Assembly (NCBI GenBank): GCA_007120815.1
Contig: SKMY01000033.1
Span: 1 to 5,070, forward strand
Origin: Syntrophomonadaceae bacterium
GTDB lineage: Bacteria > Bacillota_D > Dethiobacteria > DTU022 > UBA8154
Direction of reading: 5' to 3'
DNA: 5,070 nt
Below are positions 4,496 to 5,070 of this stretch, one piece after another (position 1 is the first letter of the stretch; each line of letters begins with the position of its first letter). The notes below the pieces were generated by a model. It was not told the origin of the DNA. It searched no databases and was given only the letters and a program-made list of their open reading frames with translations. Both the position numbers and the translations under genes were made by a program.

Positions 4496-5070
4496 ATGGG
4501 AAAAACAAACCGGAACCGGGGGAGTTGGAAACGTGCTGCAGCAGTCCTGTTGGCCCTGCTGCTGCTGTCAACGGCTGGGGTGGCCTTTGCCGGCAATACC
4601 GACCGGGTGGTGACACTGGGGGCCGATTTAAACCCTGGACAAAAGCAGGAGATGCTGGACTTCTTTGGAGTAGAGGAGGATGGGGTGGTTATCCTGGAGA
4701 TAACCAACGAAGAGGAATACCTCTACCTTCAGGCTATAGCCGGGCGCGATGTAATTGGGACCCGGGCCATTTCTTCAGTATTCCTGGAATTACGCCCTCC
4801 GGGTGAGGGTTTGGAGGTCGAAACCCACAACATCACCTGGGTCACAAAGGAGATGTATGCCGCCGCCCTGGTCACGGCCGGTGTGAACGATGTGCGTATT
4901 GTTGCTGCAGCTCCATTTCCCGTATCAGGGACTGCCGCTTTGACCGGCGTTGTGAAAGCATTTGAGGAGGCAACAGGAGAAGAACTGGGGGAAGAAAACA
5001 AGAAAGTGGCCCACGAAGAACTGCTTGTTCTCCGCAGCCTGGCAGAAGAAATCATGGATTCCGAGCTGAC
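4496..5070 (+). CDS. Secreted DUF1002 domain protein (YpuA-like), C-terminus cut by window end
   Basis: 191 codons are visible before the window ends with the frame open. A classic signal peptide occupies residues 1-32: a basic start (KTNRNRGSWKR), a hydrophobic AAAVLLALLLL core, and an AFA-GN cleavage site. There is no lipobox Cys, so the protein is probably released or wall-associated. The mature part begins RVVTLGADLNPGQKQEML and contains the family hallmarks IGTRAISS (87-94), HNITWVTKEMY (111-121) and APFPVSGTAALTG (139-151). These match DUF1002, the family of Bacillus YpuA, which I recall as about 290 residues, so roughly 100 are missing. Function is unknown. The start is ATG 4496, eight bases after GGAGG (4483-4487). 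An out-of-frame ATG at 4489 is only one base from that site and gives a different, unconvincing protein. The gene has its own strong promoter. Confidence 0.9.
   Translation, partial: MGKTNRNRGSWKRAAAVLLALLLLSTAGVAFAGNTDRVVTLGADLNPGQKQEMLDFFGVEEDGVVILEITNEEEYLYLQAIAGRDVIGTRAISSVFLELRPPGEGLEVETHNITWVTKEMYAAALVTAGVNDVRIVAAAPFPVSGTAALTGVVKAFEEATGEELGEENKKVAHEELLVLRSLAEEIMDSEL

Noticed and set aside
4489..4806. 105-codon plus-strand frame from ATG 4489
   Set aside because: Its sequence is rich in Gly/Pro/Trp without a domain, while the overlapping frame from 4496 encodes a signal peptide and DUF1002 motifs. The Shine-Dalgarno is only one base from this ATG.
4729..5055. 108-codon minus-strand frame
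   Set aside because: It is antisense to the DUF1002 coding sequence, with a Ser/Thr/Ala/Arg-rich product typical of shadow frames.

Overview
The window reads as chromosomal DNA of a spore-forming, probably anaerobic Gram-positive bacterium, most likely class Clostridia (Peptococcaceae-like, such as the Desulfotomaculum/Pelotomaculum group). The basis is purine-rich Shine-Dalgarno sites in front of most genes, a tandem DUF3231-like protein, a YpuA/DUF1002-type secreted protein, a stand-alone EF-Tu domain-2-like protein, and a GGGGACGGTTCTC repeat that I recall as common in those genomes. The assignment is inferred from gene content and style, not from a marker gene.

Layout. 1-310: gene-free cluster of palindromic REP-like repeats. 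Two tandem copies point one way, two more face them, and degraded pieces lie on both sides. 311-413: terminator-like hairpin and the leader of the first gene. 414-1379 (+): tandem-repeat DUF3231-like protein. 1410-2159 (-): eight-helix ZIP metal transporter, convergent with the first gene. 2160-2464: divergent intergenic region with a possible operator and a 9-bp inverted repeat that covers the ribosome binding site of the next gene. 2465-2713 (+) and 2764-3237 (+): small EF-Tu-domain-like protein and a short WrbA-like flavodoxin, probably one transcript. 3341-3547 (+): small membrane protein with a four-glycine zipper. 3612-3636: terminator of the universal stress protein gene at 3675-4067 (-). 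4068-4495: 428-bp divergent intergenic region with several inverted repeats and a near-consensus sigma-A promoter. 4496-5070 (+): secreted DUF1002 (YpuA-like) protein, cut by the window edge.

The genes do not form one pathway. Orientation changes at four boundaries and only the EF-like/flavodoxin pair looks like an operon. The common flavour is housekeeping and stress physiology: metal import, a flavin redox protein, UspA and an envelope protein. I see no defence system, CRISPR array, tRNA, rRNA or intact transposase. The most unusual items are the REP-like cluster, the perfect 158-residue duplication in the DUF3231-like protein, the possible RBS-sequestering leader at 2390-2460, and the glycine-zipper protein.
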